Below, in pieces: positions 26,132 to 35,385 of a stretch of 64,000 nucleotides of DNA. Every line of letters begins with the position of its first letter. The stretch's first letter is position 1. The position numbers and the translations under genes are program-made. Source of the stretch: Filifactor alocis ATCC 35896 (GTDB lineage: Bacteria > Bacillota > Clostridia > Peptostreptococcales > Filifactoraceae); NCBI RefSeq assembly GCF_000163895.2, contig NC_016630.1, forward strand, positions 1,302,001 through 1,366,000, given 5' to 3'. The notes under the pieces were generated by a model. It saw nothing but the letters and a program-made list of their open reading frames with translations. It had not been told where the DNA came from and searched no databases.

Positions 26132-26998
26132 TTACACTTGTTCCTGTGGTGTTTCCAATGTAATCCGTCCTAACTTTCCTTCTCTGAAATCATTCAAAAT
26201 CGCCTGCGCTGTCCTCAAATAATCAATTTCCTGTCCACGGAGAACAAATCCTCTTTTTTGAGCAATTTTATCCATAATTTCAAGCGTTTCTAAGGTATCA
26301 TCTATTGTAATGCCATATCTCTCTTCCAAACAGTTCCCATATCTTCCGCGAAGTTCATTAAGTAAAGCGAACGCAATCTCCTCCAAATCAAGCACCTCAT
26401 CTCGAATCGCTCCGGTAAAGGCAAGCATCAGCGCAACTCTTTGGTCCTCAAACTTTGGCCACAGAATTCCCGGAGTATCCAACATTTCAAGATTTCCCTT
26501 CAATTTTACCCACTGTTTTCCTTTTGTGACACCGGCTCTATCCCCTGTCTGTGTTGACTTTCTCTTGGATAATCGATTGATTAATGTCGACTTGCCGGAA
26601 TTTGGAACTCCCGCTATCATAATTCGAATCGCTCTGTCCTTCAATCCACGATTTTGCAATCTCTCCAGCTTTGGTGCAAAAGATTCTTTAATTTCCTGTA
26701 ACAGTTCCTTTGTGCCATCTCCTGTCGTTCCGTTATAAGAAATTACTGAATGATTTTGTTTTTTATAATAATCAATCCACTTTTTCGTTTCTCTCTCATC
26801 AGACAAATCTTCTTTGTTCAATAGAATCACAATCGGTTTACTGCCGGCAATTTTTTCAATATCCGGATTTTTACTGCTTTTTGGAATACGGCTGTCCACT
26901 ACCTCTACAACCACATCAACAATTGACATATTATTTTCAATCAATTCCCTTGTCTTTTTCATATGACCGGGATACCAATTGATATGCATTTCTTCCAT
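26132..26998 (-). CDS. rbgA: Ribosome biogenesis GTPase RbgA/YlqF
   Basis: Circularly permuted GTPase, 288 residues. G4 LLNKEDL precedes G1 GVPNSGKSTLIN and G3 DTPG, and the ANTAR-like C-terminal helix domain is present. It matures the 50S subunit. N-terminal HINWYPGHMKKT is the family signature. A possible extended -10, TGATATAAT, lies in the leader near 27035-27045. Confidence 0.96.
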   Translation of the reverse strand: MEEMHINWYPGHMKKTRELIENNMSIVDVVVEVVDSRIPKSSKNPDIEKIAGSKPIVILLNKEDLSDERETKKWIDYYKKQNHSVISYNGTTGDGTKELLQEIKESFAPKLERLQNRGLKDRAIRIMIAGVPNSGKSTLINRLSKRKSTQTGDRAGVTKGKQWVKLKGNLEMLDTPGILWPKFEDQRVALMLAFTGAIRDEVLDLEEIAFALLNELRGRYGNCLEERYGITIDDTLETLEIMDKIAQKRGFVLRGQEIDYLRTAQAILNDFREGKLGRITLETPQEQV

Positions 26999-27073
26999 CG
27001 TATTTTCCTCACTTATCCTATGTTTTTATTACATTATATCATAGATTCTAAATCTCTATCTTTATATTTTACA

Positions 27074-27125
27074 ACAAAAAAGCCAGATGCTAAGCAATTA
27101 TTCCTTCACTTAACATCCGACTTTA
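27074..27125 (-). terminator. Terminator of mscL
   Basis: Long imperfect stem with GATGCTAAG (27086-27094) against CTTAACATC (27109-27117) plus outer pairs, followed on the minus strand by a T-run. Confidence 0.75.
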
Positions 27126-27140
27126 AATCCATCTCAAACT

Positions 27141-27521
27141 CTATTTTTGTTTTAACAAATCTCTGATTTCGGTCAATAATACTTCTTCTTTCGTTGGTTC
27201 AGGCAGCACAAGTTCAACCGCTTCTTCTTTCTTCTTCATAGAATTCATTCCCTTAATTACGATAAAGATACAGAATGAAATTATCAAGAAGTTAAATACT
27301 TGCTGAATAAAGTTTCCGTAAGTAACATCCACTCCCCTAACATTAAGTACCAAGGATGTAAAATCAACTCCACCGATAACAACTCCGATTAAAGGCATAA
27401 TCATATCTTCTACCAAAGAAGTTACAATTTTTCCAAAAGCTCCCCCTATGATAACCCCGACAGCCATATCAACCACATTGCCTCTTACAGCAAACTCTTT
27501 AAATTCTTTTATTAGTCCCAT
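27141..27521 (-). CDS. mscL: Large-conductance mechanosensitive channel MscL
   Basis: 126-residue pentameric emergency channel. N-terminal amphipathic helix FKEFAVRGNVVDMAVGVIIGGAFGKIV with TM1 and the conserved VIIGGAFGKIV pore segment, TM2 FLIISFCIFIVIKGMN, and a charged C-terminal bundle. The start is ATG 27521 (SD AAAGGA, 8 bases). The frame to 27650 would add a spurious 43-residue leader. Confidence 0.95.
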   Translation of the reverse strand: MGLIKEFKEFAVRGNVVDMAVGVIIGGAFGKIVTSLVEDMIMPLIGVVIGGVDFTSLVLNVRGVDVTYGNFIQQVFNFLIISFCIFIVIKGMNSMKKKEEAVELVLPEPTKEEVLLTEIRDLLKQK

Positions 27522-27650
27522 CAAAAACATCCTTTCTCTTTCATAAATCCATTTCCTTTGTCTTACGATTGTACCACACAAATCAATAGAATAATCATGA
27601 TTTGAACAGAAAAAAATTATTTTGCTATAAAATATTCTACATAAACACAA

Positions 27651-27685
27651 AAAAATCTACCGATAATATATCGATAGATTTTTTA
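27651..27685 (-). terminator. Terminator of the TAXI-TRAP operon
   Basis: AAAATCTACCGATA (27652-27665) pairs with TATCGATAGATTTT (27669-27682) with one wobble; T-run on the minus strand. Confidence 0.85.
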
Positions 27686-27725
27686 TGATAATATTCAAAT
27701 ATTTAATTGTATTGTTTTATCAATT

Positions 27726-29693
27726 CTAAGCCGCTGCTCTTTTTTTCGCCAAAGCTTTTTGGAATAGAATCAAGCCCACAATCAATATGCTTCCGATTGC
27801 ATCTGTTTTGACGGAAGGGTTGATTAACATCAAACCACCCACGATAAACAGGATTCGGACAATAGGATTTGTTTTTGTTTGTACCCAACCGGATACTCCA
27901 CCGGCGATTCCATACATTCCTATCAAGGAAGTTGCAATAATACGAACTACTTCTATTGCCGTAGTATCTACCAAAATCAACGCCGGATTCATCACAAAGA
28001 TATACGGAATCAGGAATGCGGCAATTGCCAGTTTTGTGGCCTGCACTCCTGTATCGAACGGATTTCCCCTGGCAATGGCAGAACCTGCATAAGCTGCCAA
28101 AGCAACCGGAGGTGTGATATCCGCCAAGATTCCAAAGTAGAATGCAAACAAGTGAGCAGAAAGTATCGGTACTCCCAATTGCATAACAACAGGCGCTGCA
28201 ATGGTAGATGTAATCAAATAGTTCGCTGTTGTAGGTACCCCCATTCCCAAGATTAAGGAAGTAACCATTGTAAAGAACAATGTCAAATACATATTTCCCC
28301 CTGCAGCAGTAAGAAGTCCCCCGCCAAGTTTTAGTCCCAAACCGGTCAAAGTAACGATTCCTACAATGATACCTGCAACTGCACAGGCACAAGCAACACC
28401 GATAATATTTCTTGCCCCGTTAACAAATGCCTCTCCCAATGCAGAGATTGGAACACGGGTACTTTTTCTCAAATACGGTACAATCATACAAGCTACAATC
28501 CCTCTGCTTGCAGCATAGATTGGAGAATAGTCCATTCCTAACAGTACGATAATGACAATCAAAGGAATAATTAAATGTCCTCGTTCTTTCAATATCGGTT
28601 TTATTTTCGGTAACTCTTCTTTCGGAATTCCGACCAATCCGATTTTTTTCGCTTCAAAGTCAATCATCATCCAGATTCCTGTGAAATAAAGAAGTGCAGG
28701 AATAATTGCCGCTTTTGCAATCACAATATACGGTTCTCCGACTGCATCTGCGATCAAAAATGCCGCTGCTCCCATAATCGGTGGCATAAGTTGACCACCT
28801 GTAGAAGCTGCCGCTTCTACTGCTGCTGCAAATTCAGGTCTGTATCCCAATGACTTCATCAAAGGAATGGTAAATGATCCCGTCGATACGGTATTTGAAA
28901 CGGAAGATCCGGAAATGGTTCCTTGTAATGCCGATGTCAATACCGCTACTTTTGCCGGTCCACCTGCGGCATGCCCTGCAATCGCATTTGCCAAATCAAT
29001 AAAAAATGCTCCGATTCCCGTTTTTTCCAAGAATGCTCCAAACAAAATAAATAGGAAGATGTAAGTTGCACAAGTTCCCAGCGGCAAACCGATAATTCCT
29101 TCCGTTGTATAGAACAAGTGACTTGCAACACGAGGTAATGCATACCCTCTATGATGCAAGAATCCCGGCATGGACTTTCCGAAAAACGCATAGATAATAA
29201 ATATTGTTGCAATCACAACAATCGGAAGACCTACTACTCTACGACAAGCTTCCATTACCAATACCACTCCGATTGCCCCCACAATAATATCTGTTGTATT
29301 ATATGCTCCGGAGCGATTGATCAAAGCGTTGTAATTTAATAAATAATACATTACAATTCCAAAAAATACTCCTGCAAAAACATAATCTAAAATGAAAATT
29401 TTATCCCGTCTTCCTTTTTTTGTAGCAGGATACAATAAATAGGCCAAACAAATTACAAATCCCAAATGTATCATACGCTGTAATTGAGCGGGAAATGTCC
29501 CTGTCACAGCAGTATAAATTTGAAAACTTGTAAAACAGATTAAAATTCCAACAATAAACTTATCCCAAAAACCGGTCAATCTACGATACGCAGATTCTTT
29601 ATCCAACATCATCAACAATTCCTCTTGATTGATTTCATCGGAAATTGCTTGTTCTGTCAGATTTTTCTTTTCTTCTTGTTTATTTTTCAACAA
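27726..29693 (-). CDS. TRAP transporter fused permease (DctQ-DctM fusion, TAXI type)
   Basis: 655-residue membrane protein with roughly 16 hydrophobic segments. The N-terminal part is the small 4TM subunit, and the rest is the large 12TM permease with family landmarks (GLPLGTCATYIFLFILFGAF, PAKVAVLTSALQGTISGSS, GRxxP-type PPIMGAAAFLIADA, GMGVPTTANYLI). TAXI-TRAP systems import organic acids, often 2-oxoglutarate-like compounds, driven by an ion gradient; the substrate is unknown. Third gene of the operon (binding protein, DUF1850, permease). Confidence 0.95.
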   Translation of the reverse strand: MLKNKQEEKKNLTEQAISDEINQEELLMMLDKESAYRRLTGFWDKFIVGILICFTSFQIYTAVTGTFPAQLQRMIHLGFVICLAYLLYPATKKGRRDKIFILDYVFAGVFFGIVMYYLLNYNALINRSGAYNTTDIIVGAIGVVLVMEACRRVVGLPIVVIATIFIIYAFFGKSMPGFLHHRGYALPRVASHLFYTTEGIIGLPLGTCATYIFLFILFGAFLEKTGIGAFFIDLANAIAGHAAGGPAKVAVLTSALQGTISGSSVSNTVSTGSFTIPLMKSLGYRPEFAAAVEAAASTGGQLMPPIMGAAAFLIADAVGEPYIVIAKAAIIPALLYFTGIWMMIDFEAKKIGLVGIPKEELPKIKPILKERGHLIIPLIVIIVLLGMDYSPIYAASRGIVACMIVPYLRKSTRVPISALGEAFVNGARNIIGVACACAVAGIIVGIVTLTGLGLKLGGGLLTAAGGNMYLTLFFTMVTSLILGMGVPTTANYLITSTIAAPVVMQLGVPILSAHLFAFYFGILADITPPVALAAYAGSAIARGNPFDTGVQATKLAIAAFLIPYIFVMNPALILVDTTAIEVVRIIATSLIGMYGIAGGVSGWVQTKTNPIVRILFIVGGLMLINPSVKTDAIGSILIVGLILFQKALAKKRAAA

Positions 29694-29754
29694 ACCTCAC
29701 TTCCTTTCTTGTTTTTATTTTTGTTTTTTTCTGTATGCAAAAACAAAATTTTTT

Positions 29755-30261
29755 CTAATAAAAAGAAGTACATATCCTTTGAAACAAATTTGTTCTTTTC
29801 AAAGATATGATACTTGTCTTGTATGGGTTTTTTTGAAATAAAAAAACCTCATTGTTCCCAATACTCAATTTATGATTTGCAATTCCGGCTGCCGCATAAG
29901 ACACTTGATGCAGCTCATTTTTCGGAAAATCCAATCTCAAAAAATCACCTTCTTCCGTCATTTGAACCCCTTCTGCAACAGAATCCATCATCCCTGCACC
30001 ATAACTTTGAAACCATCCCGTTTTAAGATAAAATGTTTTATTTTCCAAATTTATTTCATACCGTTCAATGATCATTCCCTTATTGACAGAGTGACGAAAG
30101 CTTACCTCAAAATAAGAAGCACTTTCTACCGGAAGAATAGAAACATAGGTCCCGGTTTTATCCTGAACAACCAAACTCAGCTTGCTCGGAACGAATAAAA
30201 TAAGGGCTATAGTGAACAGAAGGAGAAGAGTTCCTCTTCTCCTTACTGAACAACTTATCAT
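29755..30261 (-). CDS. DUF1850 protein of the TAXI-TRAP operon
   Basis: 168 residues with one N-terminal membrane anchor or signal (LLLLFTIALILFVP) and a beta-rich DUF1850 region containing EVSFRHSVNKGMIIERYEI, typical of the family. DUF1850 genes sit between the TAXI binding protein and the fused permease in many genomes and may assist assembly or ligand transfer. It starts 2 bases after the binding-protein stop with AAAGGGAG as SD. Confidence 0.88.
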   Translation of the reverse strand: MISCSVRRRGTLLLLFTIALILFVPSKLSLVVQDKTGTYVSILPVESASYFEVSFRHSVNKGMIIERYEINLENKTFYLKTGWFQSYGAGMMDSVAEGVQMTEEGDFLRLDFPKNELHQVSYAAAGIANHKLSIGNNEVFLFQKNPYKTSIISLKRTNLFQRICTSFY

Positions 30262-30263
30262 AC

Positions 30264-31277
30264 TTATTTTACTCCCTTTTCATCAAAGTATTTTTGTGCT
30301 CCCGGATGTAACGGAACAGTTACTCCCAACACTGCTTCTTCCAATTTGAATTCTTTTGCTTTTGCATAAGATTCTCCAAGAGGCTCTAAGTTTTCATAAA
30401 TTGCTTTTGTGAAGTTATAAACTTCTTCTTCGCTCATATCATCTCTACATACAATCAAAGCTCTTACGCCCAATGTAGTAATATCATTTTCTGTTTTATA
30501 AACATCTTTCGGAATCACAACATCTGTATAGAAAGGATATTGTTCTTTTAATTTATCAGCTTCCGCTCCGGAAACATCTACTAATTTCAAAGCTCTTGTT
30601 ACTGCAAGTTCTGTAACTGCTGTATTAGGAATACCTGCTGTTACAAAGAACGCGTCAATTTGACCGTCTTTGAAAGCACTCCCGCTTTCTTTGAAAGATA
30701 AACGGTTTACAGAGATATCATCTACTGTTAATCCATATGCGTCTAATACTTGAAGTGCATTTTGTTCTACTCCTGAACCTGCATCCCCGATAGAAACGCG
30801 TTTTCCTTTTAAGTCTGCAATCGTATTGATTCCGCTATCTGCAGCTACAACTACTTGGATTACTTCAGGATAAATAGATGCTACAGTCGCAAGTCCTTCT
30901 ACTTTTCCGCTTTCTTGGAACAATCCTGTTCCGTTGTAAGCATAATCCAATACGTCATTTTGAATAATTGCAAAATCAGCTTCATCTTGAGAAATTAGCA
31001 TTACATTTTCTTTAGATGCTCCTGTAGATTGTACTGTTGTGTTTACAGAAACCTTTTCATTTACCAAAGTTGCGATAGCTCCTGCTAAAGGATAATAAGT
31101 TCCTGATGTTCCACCTGATGCAAATACATAGTTTCCATCATTGGTAAGTCCTTCTGTTGCAGCTTTTGTATCGCCATCGGATGACTCAGGCGTTGTTTCT
31201 CCGCCACAAGCTGTCATTGTGAACAACATTGCTCCCACTGTTAAAAAACACAGACCTTTTCTTACAAAATGTTTCAT
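30264..31277 (-). CDS. TAXI-family TRAP solute-binding lipoprotein
   Basis: 337 residues. Lipoprotein signal peptide MKHFVRKGLCFLTVGAML with lipobox MTAC (Cys about 23), then the mature TAXI domain (FASGGTSGTYYPLAGAIATLVN, IQNDVLDYAYNG, GKRVSIGDAGSGVEQNA). Binds the ligand outside the membrane and hands it to the fused permease. ATG 31277 with GGAGGAAAAAGAC ahead; the frame to 31367 crosses the promoter and is not used. Confidence 0.94.
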   Translation of the reverse strand: MKHFVRKGLCFLTVGAMLFTMTACGGETTPESSDGDTKAATEGLTNDGNYVFASGGTSGTYYPLAGAIATLVNEKVSVNTTVQSTGASKENVMLISQDEADFAIIQNDVLDYAYNGTGLFQESGKVEGLATVASIYPEVIQVVVAADSGINTIADLKGKRVSIGDAGSGVEQNALQVLDAYGLTVDDISVNRLSFKESGSAFKDGQIDAFFVTAGIPNTAVTELAVTRALKLVDVSGAEADKLKEQYPFYTDVVIPKDVYKTENDITTLGVRALIVCRDDMSEEEVYNFTKAIYENLEPLGESYAKAKEFKLEEAVLGVTVPLHPGAQKYFDEKGVK

Positions 31278-31338
31278 GTCTTTTTCCTCCTTTTTATGTA
31301 ACCATAATGTCAAATATATATAATATATATCTATCGCC

Positions 31339-31367
31339 ATGATAACACAATGCATTGAAGTTTTCAA
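31339..31367 (-). promoter_or_regulatory. Sigma-A promoter of the TAXI-TRAP operon
   Basis: TTGAAA (31367-31362), 17-bp spacer, TATCAT (31344-31339) on the minus strand, about 60 bases before the start codon. Confidence 0.65.
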
Positions 31368-31389
31368 TACATTCTAAAAATTTTAACAA

Positions 31390-31425
31390 CAAAAAAACAC
31401 GAAAACAGTTAAATAAGACGTTTTC
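31390..31425 (-). terminator. Weak terminator downstream of the DUF4300 gene
   Basis: GTTTTC (31420-31425) pairs with GAAAAC (31401-31406), with a T7 run on the minus strand. The rest of 31426-31644 holds nothing recognised. Confidence 0.5.
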
Positions 31426-31644
31426 CTAAAGAATTTTACCACTACCCTCGGCTGAAATAATATATCACTTTTGTATAATAGTACATACTATTTTAGAACA
31501 ATTTCTTATATTTTTCTCAAAACAAAAAATTGTCTCAAATATCATTTCCGATACTCAAAACAATTTTTTATGTCATGAACAATGCTACTGCATAGTTTCG
31601 TGTACCCTTCATTTTTTACAAACAAGTTCTGTTGCTACACATCT

Positions 31645-32550
31645 TTACTTGTTCGGATTTGGGCGATATCCTTCCATCAACTTATCATTTTCCATAATAA
31701 ACGGAATGGAAGTCGGTTGTCCTACTTCTACATCATATTTTTCCATCAAGTAATCACTTAACTCTACCCTGTTTTGAAACACATTCATACGATAAGGTTC
31801 TTGAAATGCAACTTTTTCGATGAAATAAAGTCCTCCATCTTCCTTTGGAACCAAAACTCCGACATGTCCTACAAACAGTCTGCTGTCATCTTCCGTTAAT
31901 TGAGTATGGAACACAACGGAAATCATACTGATTTTATTCGGATTGGATAAAAATTTCACGCCTCTGTCCTTCCATGCTTGTTGTATCTCATTCACATGAG
32001 CTGGCACATCTTTTGTTTTTTCTGCATTGACAACTCCTGCAAATACAGCCTGAAATGTATTGTAATCTTTTTCTTCCAAAACACGTCCGTCTTGTCGTAA
32101 CGAATTCAAATCAAATATAATCTCATCTGTATCTAAGTTTTTTATGGGATTTGCTTCAATAAAATCTCCCATCAAAGAGCATGCTGTAATTCTACAATTA
32201 TATCCTTGGAAGTCTTTGTTTTTTCTATCCCACTGCTCTTGCATCTTGTAAGGATCATACTTTGTTTCTGTCGGTTTGCCTGTTTCAAATCCGTTGGTCA
32301 AAAATTTTCTGTCTACACTCTGTTGAAAGAAATTCACTTCATTCAAAAATCTTTGCCGTCTGCTCTCAGATACTCCGGCTTGAGCAAGTACTTTTTGAGC
32401 GATAATTTGCGTTTCCGGTTCTGCCAAATTGGTATAGGTTACCTCCTCCAACGATGGTACCTGACTTTGTTTCATACAATGTTGATATGATATTGCCATA
32501 CCACAGACAATCAGTACACCTGCTATCAATAATCCTGTTTTCTTTTTCAT
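31645..32550 (-). CDS. DUF4300 family secreted or lipid-anchored protein
   Basis: 301 residues. Signal-type N-terminus MKKKTGLLIAGVLIVCGMAI, with Cys in LIVCG as a possible lipidation site, then a DUF4300 domain (YTNLAEPETQ... GYNCRITACSLMGDF... FVGHVGVLVPKEDGGLYFIEKVAFQEPY). Function unknown; the Cys-containing GYNCRITA and later GHVGVL segments recall NlpC/transglutaminase-like folds but I do not assert this. Its ribosome binding site is remarkable: AGGAGG lies 38 bases before the ATG with a perfect 10-bp hairpin in between. An in-frame TAA 24 bases upstream rules out an earlier start. Confidence 0.82.
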   Translation of the reverse strand: MKKKTGLLIAGVLIVCGMAISYQHCMKQSQVPSLEEVTYTNLAEPETQIIAQKVLAQAGVSESRRQRFLNEVNFFQQSVDRKFLTNGFETGKPTETKYDPYKMQEQWDRKNKDFQGYNCRITACSLMGDFIEANPIKNLDTDEIIFDLNSLRQDGRVLEEKDYNTFQAVFAGVVNAEKTKDVPAHVNEIQQAWKDRGVKFLSNPNKISMISVVFHTQLTEDDSRLFVGHVGVLVPKEDGGLYFIEKVAFQEPYRMNVFQNRVELSDYLMEKYDVEVGQPTSIPFIMENDKLMEGYRPNPNK

Positions 32551-32596
32551 AACTGCTTGAAGAAAGATAAATTACCTTCTTTCTTCAACCTCCTTT
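32551..32596 (-). promoter_or_regulatory. Hairpin between Shine-Dalgarno and start codon of the DUF4300 gene
   Basis: On the minus strand AAAGGAGG (32596-32589) is directly followed by TTGAAGAAAG (32588-32579), a 12-base loop, CTTTCTTCAA (32566-32557), then 6 bases and the ATG (32550). Folding would reduce the effective SD-to-start spacing from 38 to 6 bases. Confidence 0.7.
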
Positions 32597-32635
32597 CAAA
32601 TTCTGTCACTTATCCTATAGTTTGTATTACCTACC

Positions 32636-33382
32636 TTACATGGAATTATCTTTCGTTTTGAGATATAAAGGCAAAAAACCTCCTACATCAACTAATCTGC
32701 CTTCACTCATCGATAAGAGACTGACACCTTTTTGATCCGCGAAGTTTTTCATCTTCCAATAGTCGGGATGTTTGCGGATATCTCCGGTAAAATAAATTTC
32801 TCTTCCTCTTGTAAGGGAAGTTCCTCCTAACAAACCATATTCCATTCCCCACAAAAAGATATCTTTCCACACCGATACCAAACATACATCTAATTTTTCT
32901 TTACAAGCTCGATAAATACCGATATCCGATGTAATAATACTTTTTTCATCTACTACAACGATACTGCACTTGGCATATCCTTGTTTTACTACAATCGATT
33001 CTACTTTTTCCTTTGTCAATAGTTCTTTTATGACAGAATCTATATATTTGCTATGAATCGCTGTTTTTCCGAATATCGCAACATTATACCGCACATCATA
33101 GGGATAGTCTCTTGCCAGAGAACTCTGTCCTAAAGTAATATCGAATTCTCTTAAATCAAAACGATGGTGATCATAGACTTCTCGTTCGATAACTGTAGTC
33201 AAAAAAACAGGACACCCGACAATATCTGAATGTCCTGAAATTCCCTCATATAATCTTGAGTCTAATGATATCGGATGCAAACGAATTCCTTTTTTTGATA
33301 AAAATGCAACTGATTTTGAATCTGAAAAAAAACGTTCATCCACAAAATAATCTCTATGCATTGCTGTCGTTAGATAACTCAA
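32636..33382 (-). CDS. DUF6873 family GME-fold protein
   Basis: 248 residues resembling arginine-deiminase/GME-fold proteins annotated as DUF6873: GGTSLTRGREIYFTGDIRKHPDYW, CSIVVVDEKSIITSD and the terminal GRLVDVGGFLPL. Function unknown. TTG start at 33382 with AGGAAG 6 bases ahead, overlapping the nusB end by 29 bases; the ATG at 33361 has no SD. Confidence 0.75.
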   Translation of the reverse strand: MSYLTTAMHRDYFVDERFFSDSKSVAFLSKKGIRLHPISLDSRLYEGISGHSDIVGCPVFLTTVIEREVYDHHRFDLREFDITLGQSSLARDYPYDVRYNVAIFGKTAIHSKYIDSVIKELLTKEKVESIVVKQGYAKCSIVVVDEKSIITSDIGIYRACKEKLDVCLVSVWKDIFLWGMEYGLLGGTSLTRGREIYFTGDIRKHPDYWKMKNFADQKGVSLLSMSEGRLVDVGGFLPLYLKTKDNSM

Positions 33383-33782
33383 CTTTTTCTTCCTTTTGGT
33401 CTATTGTAATTTGCTTCAAAATTCCATTAATAAATTTGTAAGAATCTTCTCCGGAATATTTTTTCGAAAGAGACACTGCTTCATTAATTGCAACAGCTAC
33501 AGGAATATCATCATAATACATCATCTCTGTAACCGCTAATTTCAGAATGGTCAAATCAAGCTTAATCATTCTGGAGACATCCCATCGTTTCGAAGATTTC
33601 TGAATTTTGTCCATAATATCATCTCTATGAGAAAAGTATAATGTCAAAACATCTTTCACATACCCTTCCATCAACCCTTCTCTCATCAAATATGGTTGCA
33701 AAAATTCTATCTCTTCTTCTTTTTTGATGCCCATCTCATATAGTAATTTGAATGCTTTTTCTCTTTCCGTTTTTCTGCCCAT
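33354..33782 (-). CDS. nusB: Transcription antitermination factor NusB
   Basis: 142-residue all-helical RNA-binding protein acting with NusE at boxA in rRNA operons. Recognisable MGRKTEREKAFKLLYEM N-terminus and the IPVAVAINEAVSLSKKYSGEDSYKFINGIL C-terminal core. 22 bases after asp23, the common asp23-nusB pair. Confidence 0.95.
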   Translation of the reverse strand: MGRKTEREKAFKLLYEMGIKKEEEIEFLQPYLMREGLMEGYVKDVLTLYFSHRDDIMDKIQKSSKRWDVSRMIKLDLTILKLAVTEMMYYDDIPVAVAINEAVSLSKKYSGEDSYKFINGILKQITIDQKEEKVELSNDSNA

Positions 33783-33804
33783 TCCGCATACCTTTCCATT
33801 TCTT

Positions 33805-34170
33805 TTATTGTTTTTCTTCTTCCGGCTGTGTTACTCCCTGTACATGAACATTTACAGTCATAACCTTAAACTCTGTCATTGATTCGATGGCTTTCTTCAC
33901 GTTCTCTTGTACTTTTTCTGCAACTTCTTGAATAATGCTGCCATACACAATGCTTAAGAACACATCAATTTCCACAGTATCTTCTTCAAGCTGTACTTTC
34001 ACGCCTTTTGAAAATTTCTTCTTTCCTAAAATTTCTGTTAAGTTTGCTGCCATAGAACCGGTCATTTTAGAAACGCCTTCTATTTCACTCGCTGCCAATG
34101 ATGCAATTGTTGCAATTACATCATCTGAAATTTTTACTCCACCCATTCCTACTACTTCTTCTACGCTCAT
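33805..34170 (-). CDS. Asp23/Gls24 family envelope stress protein
   Basis: 121 residues. KISDDVIATIASLAASEIEGVSKM and the EVDVFLSIVYGSIIQEVAEKVQENVKKAIE pattern define Asp23 (AmaP partner, YqhY type). Located directly before nusB as in Bacillus yqhY-nusB; YqhY is linked to acetyl-CoA carboxylase/lipid homeostasis, and plsX is just upstream here. ATG 34170 with AGGAGG; the frame to 34239 is ignored. Confidence 0.92.
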   Translation of the reverse strand: MSVEEVVGMGGVKISDDVIATIASLAASEIEGVSKMTGSMAANLTEILGKKKFSKGVKVQLEEDTVEIDVFLSIVYGSIIQEVAEKVQENVKKAIESMTEFKVMTVNVHVQGVTQPEEEKQ

Positions 34171-34287
34171 TATTTTTTCCTCCTGTCCTCTCATTTTATG
34201 GAACATTAGATAACATAATACATTATAACAAAAATTCACTTAAATGCCTATACGGAATTGAGATATCTTATACTCTGTCTTCATTTC

Positions 34288-35277
34288 TTACGATATAACC
34301 TCTTTAATGTGAGCAATCAAGCCTGAATGATGATACTCAGCCGCTCTTAAGATAGCATTGGAAAATGCTTTTGCATTGGAAGAACCGTGCGCTTTCACAA
34401 CTACGCCATCTACTCCGAGTAACACCGCTCCTCCTACTTCTTCGTAATTCAAGCTGTCTTTCATTCCTTTCAAACTGTCTTTCATCAACAATGCACCCAT
34501 TTTTGCTTTTGTGCTGGAATAAACAACTTCTTTCATCATTGCAAATATCGTCTCAGCCAACCCTTCCGTCAGTTTCAAAATGGTATTTCCGGTAAATCCG
34601 TCACATACCGCCACATCCACAATTCCTTTCGGGATATCTCTTGCTTCAACATTCCCGTAAAAGGAAATTTCCTGTGTTTCTTTGAGTAAAGGATACGCTT
34701 TTTTCACTAATTCGTTTCCCTTTGTTTCCTCTGTTCCGATATTAATCAAGCCGACTTTGATATCATCTTTTTTGAATGCAATTTTGGCAAAAATACTCCC
34801 CATCTTCGCAAACTCCACCAAATGTTCCGGTGAAACATCAGCATTTGCGCCAATATCCAAAATCACAGTAGGATTCAAAGACGGATAGATTCCCGTAATC
34901 GCAGGACGAGATACCCCTTCGATTCGACCCGCGATAAAAATTCCTCCCGCAAGCAATGCACCTGTATTCCCTGCCGAAACAACAGCATCCACTTTCCCTT
35001 CTTTCAAAAGGTTCATCATAACCACCAAAGAAGAATCTTTCTTTCGTCGAATTGCCTTCACAGGTTGGTCATCACCCTCAATTACTTCGGTAGCATGTAC
35101 CACTTCAATATGACTCCTGTCCGCCTTTTGTTCATCTAATACACAATTTATCTTTTCCTCATCTCCGACCAAGGTAAGAGAAAGTTCTTTGTTTAATTTA
35201 GTAGCAAGAATTGCTCCTTTTACAATTTCTTTCGGGGCATTGTCTCCACCCATCGCATCAATTCCAATTCGTATCAT
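34288..35277 (-). CDS. plsX: Phosphate acyltransferase PlsX
   Basis: 329 residues. Makes acyl-phosphate from acyl-ACP for phospholipid synthesis. IGIDAMGGDNAPKEIVKG at the N-terminus, SAGNTGALLAG and VVCDGFTGNTILKLTEG are diagnostic. No fab genes follow, unlike the common plsX-fabD order; the next gene is asp23 after 117 bases. Confidence 0.96.
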   Translation of the reverse strand: MIRIGIDAMGGDNAPKEIVKGAILATKLNKELSLTLVGDEEKINCVLDEQKADRSHIEVVHATEVIEGDDQPVKAIRRKKDSSLVVMMNLLKEGKVDAVVSAGNTGALLAGGIFIAGRIEGVSRPAITGIYPSLNPTVILDIGANADVSPEHLVEFAKMGSIFAKIAFKKDDIKVGLINIGTEETKGNELVKKAYPLLKETQEISFYGNVEARDIPKGIVDVAVCDGFTGNTILKLTEGLAETIFAMMKEVVYSSTKAKMGALLMKDSLKGMKDSLNYEEVGGAVLLGVDGVVVKAHGSSNAKAFSNAILRAAEYHHSGLIAHIKEVIS

Positions 35278-35385
35278 GTCTTAACCCTCTTTCTTTCTGA
35301 TTATCCACATTGGATAAAAAATATAGTTCTATGTTTACATCAACCATACTCTACGGATATCTAAAACTTCTTCTTTCTCAAAGCA

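Noticed and set aside
27703..28392. Cys/Tyr-rich frame overlapping the TRAP permease
   Set aside because: Shadow of the permease in another frame.
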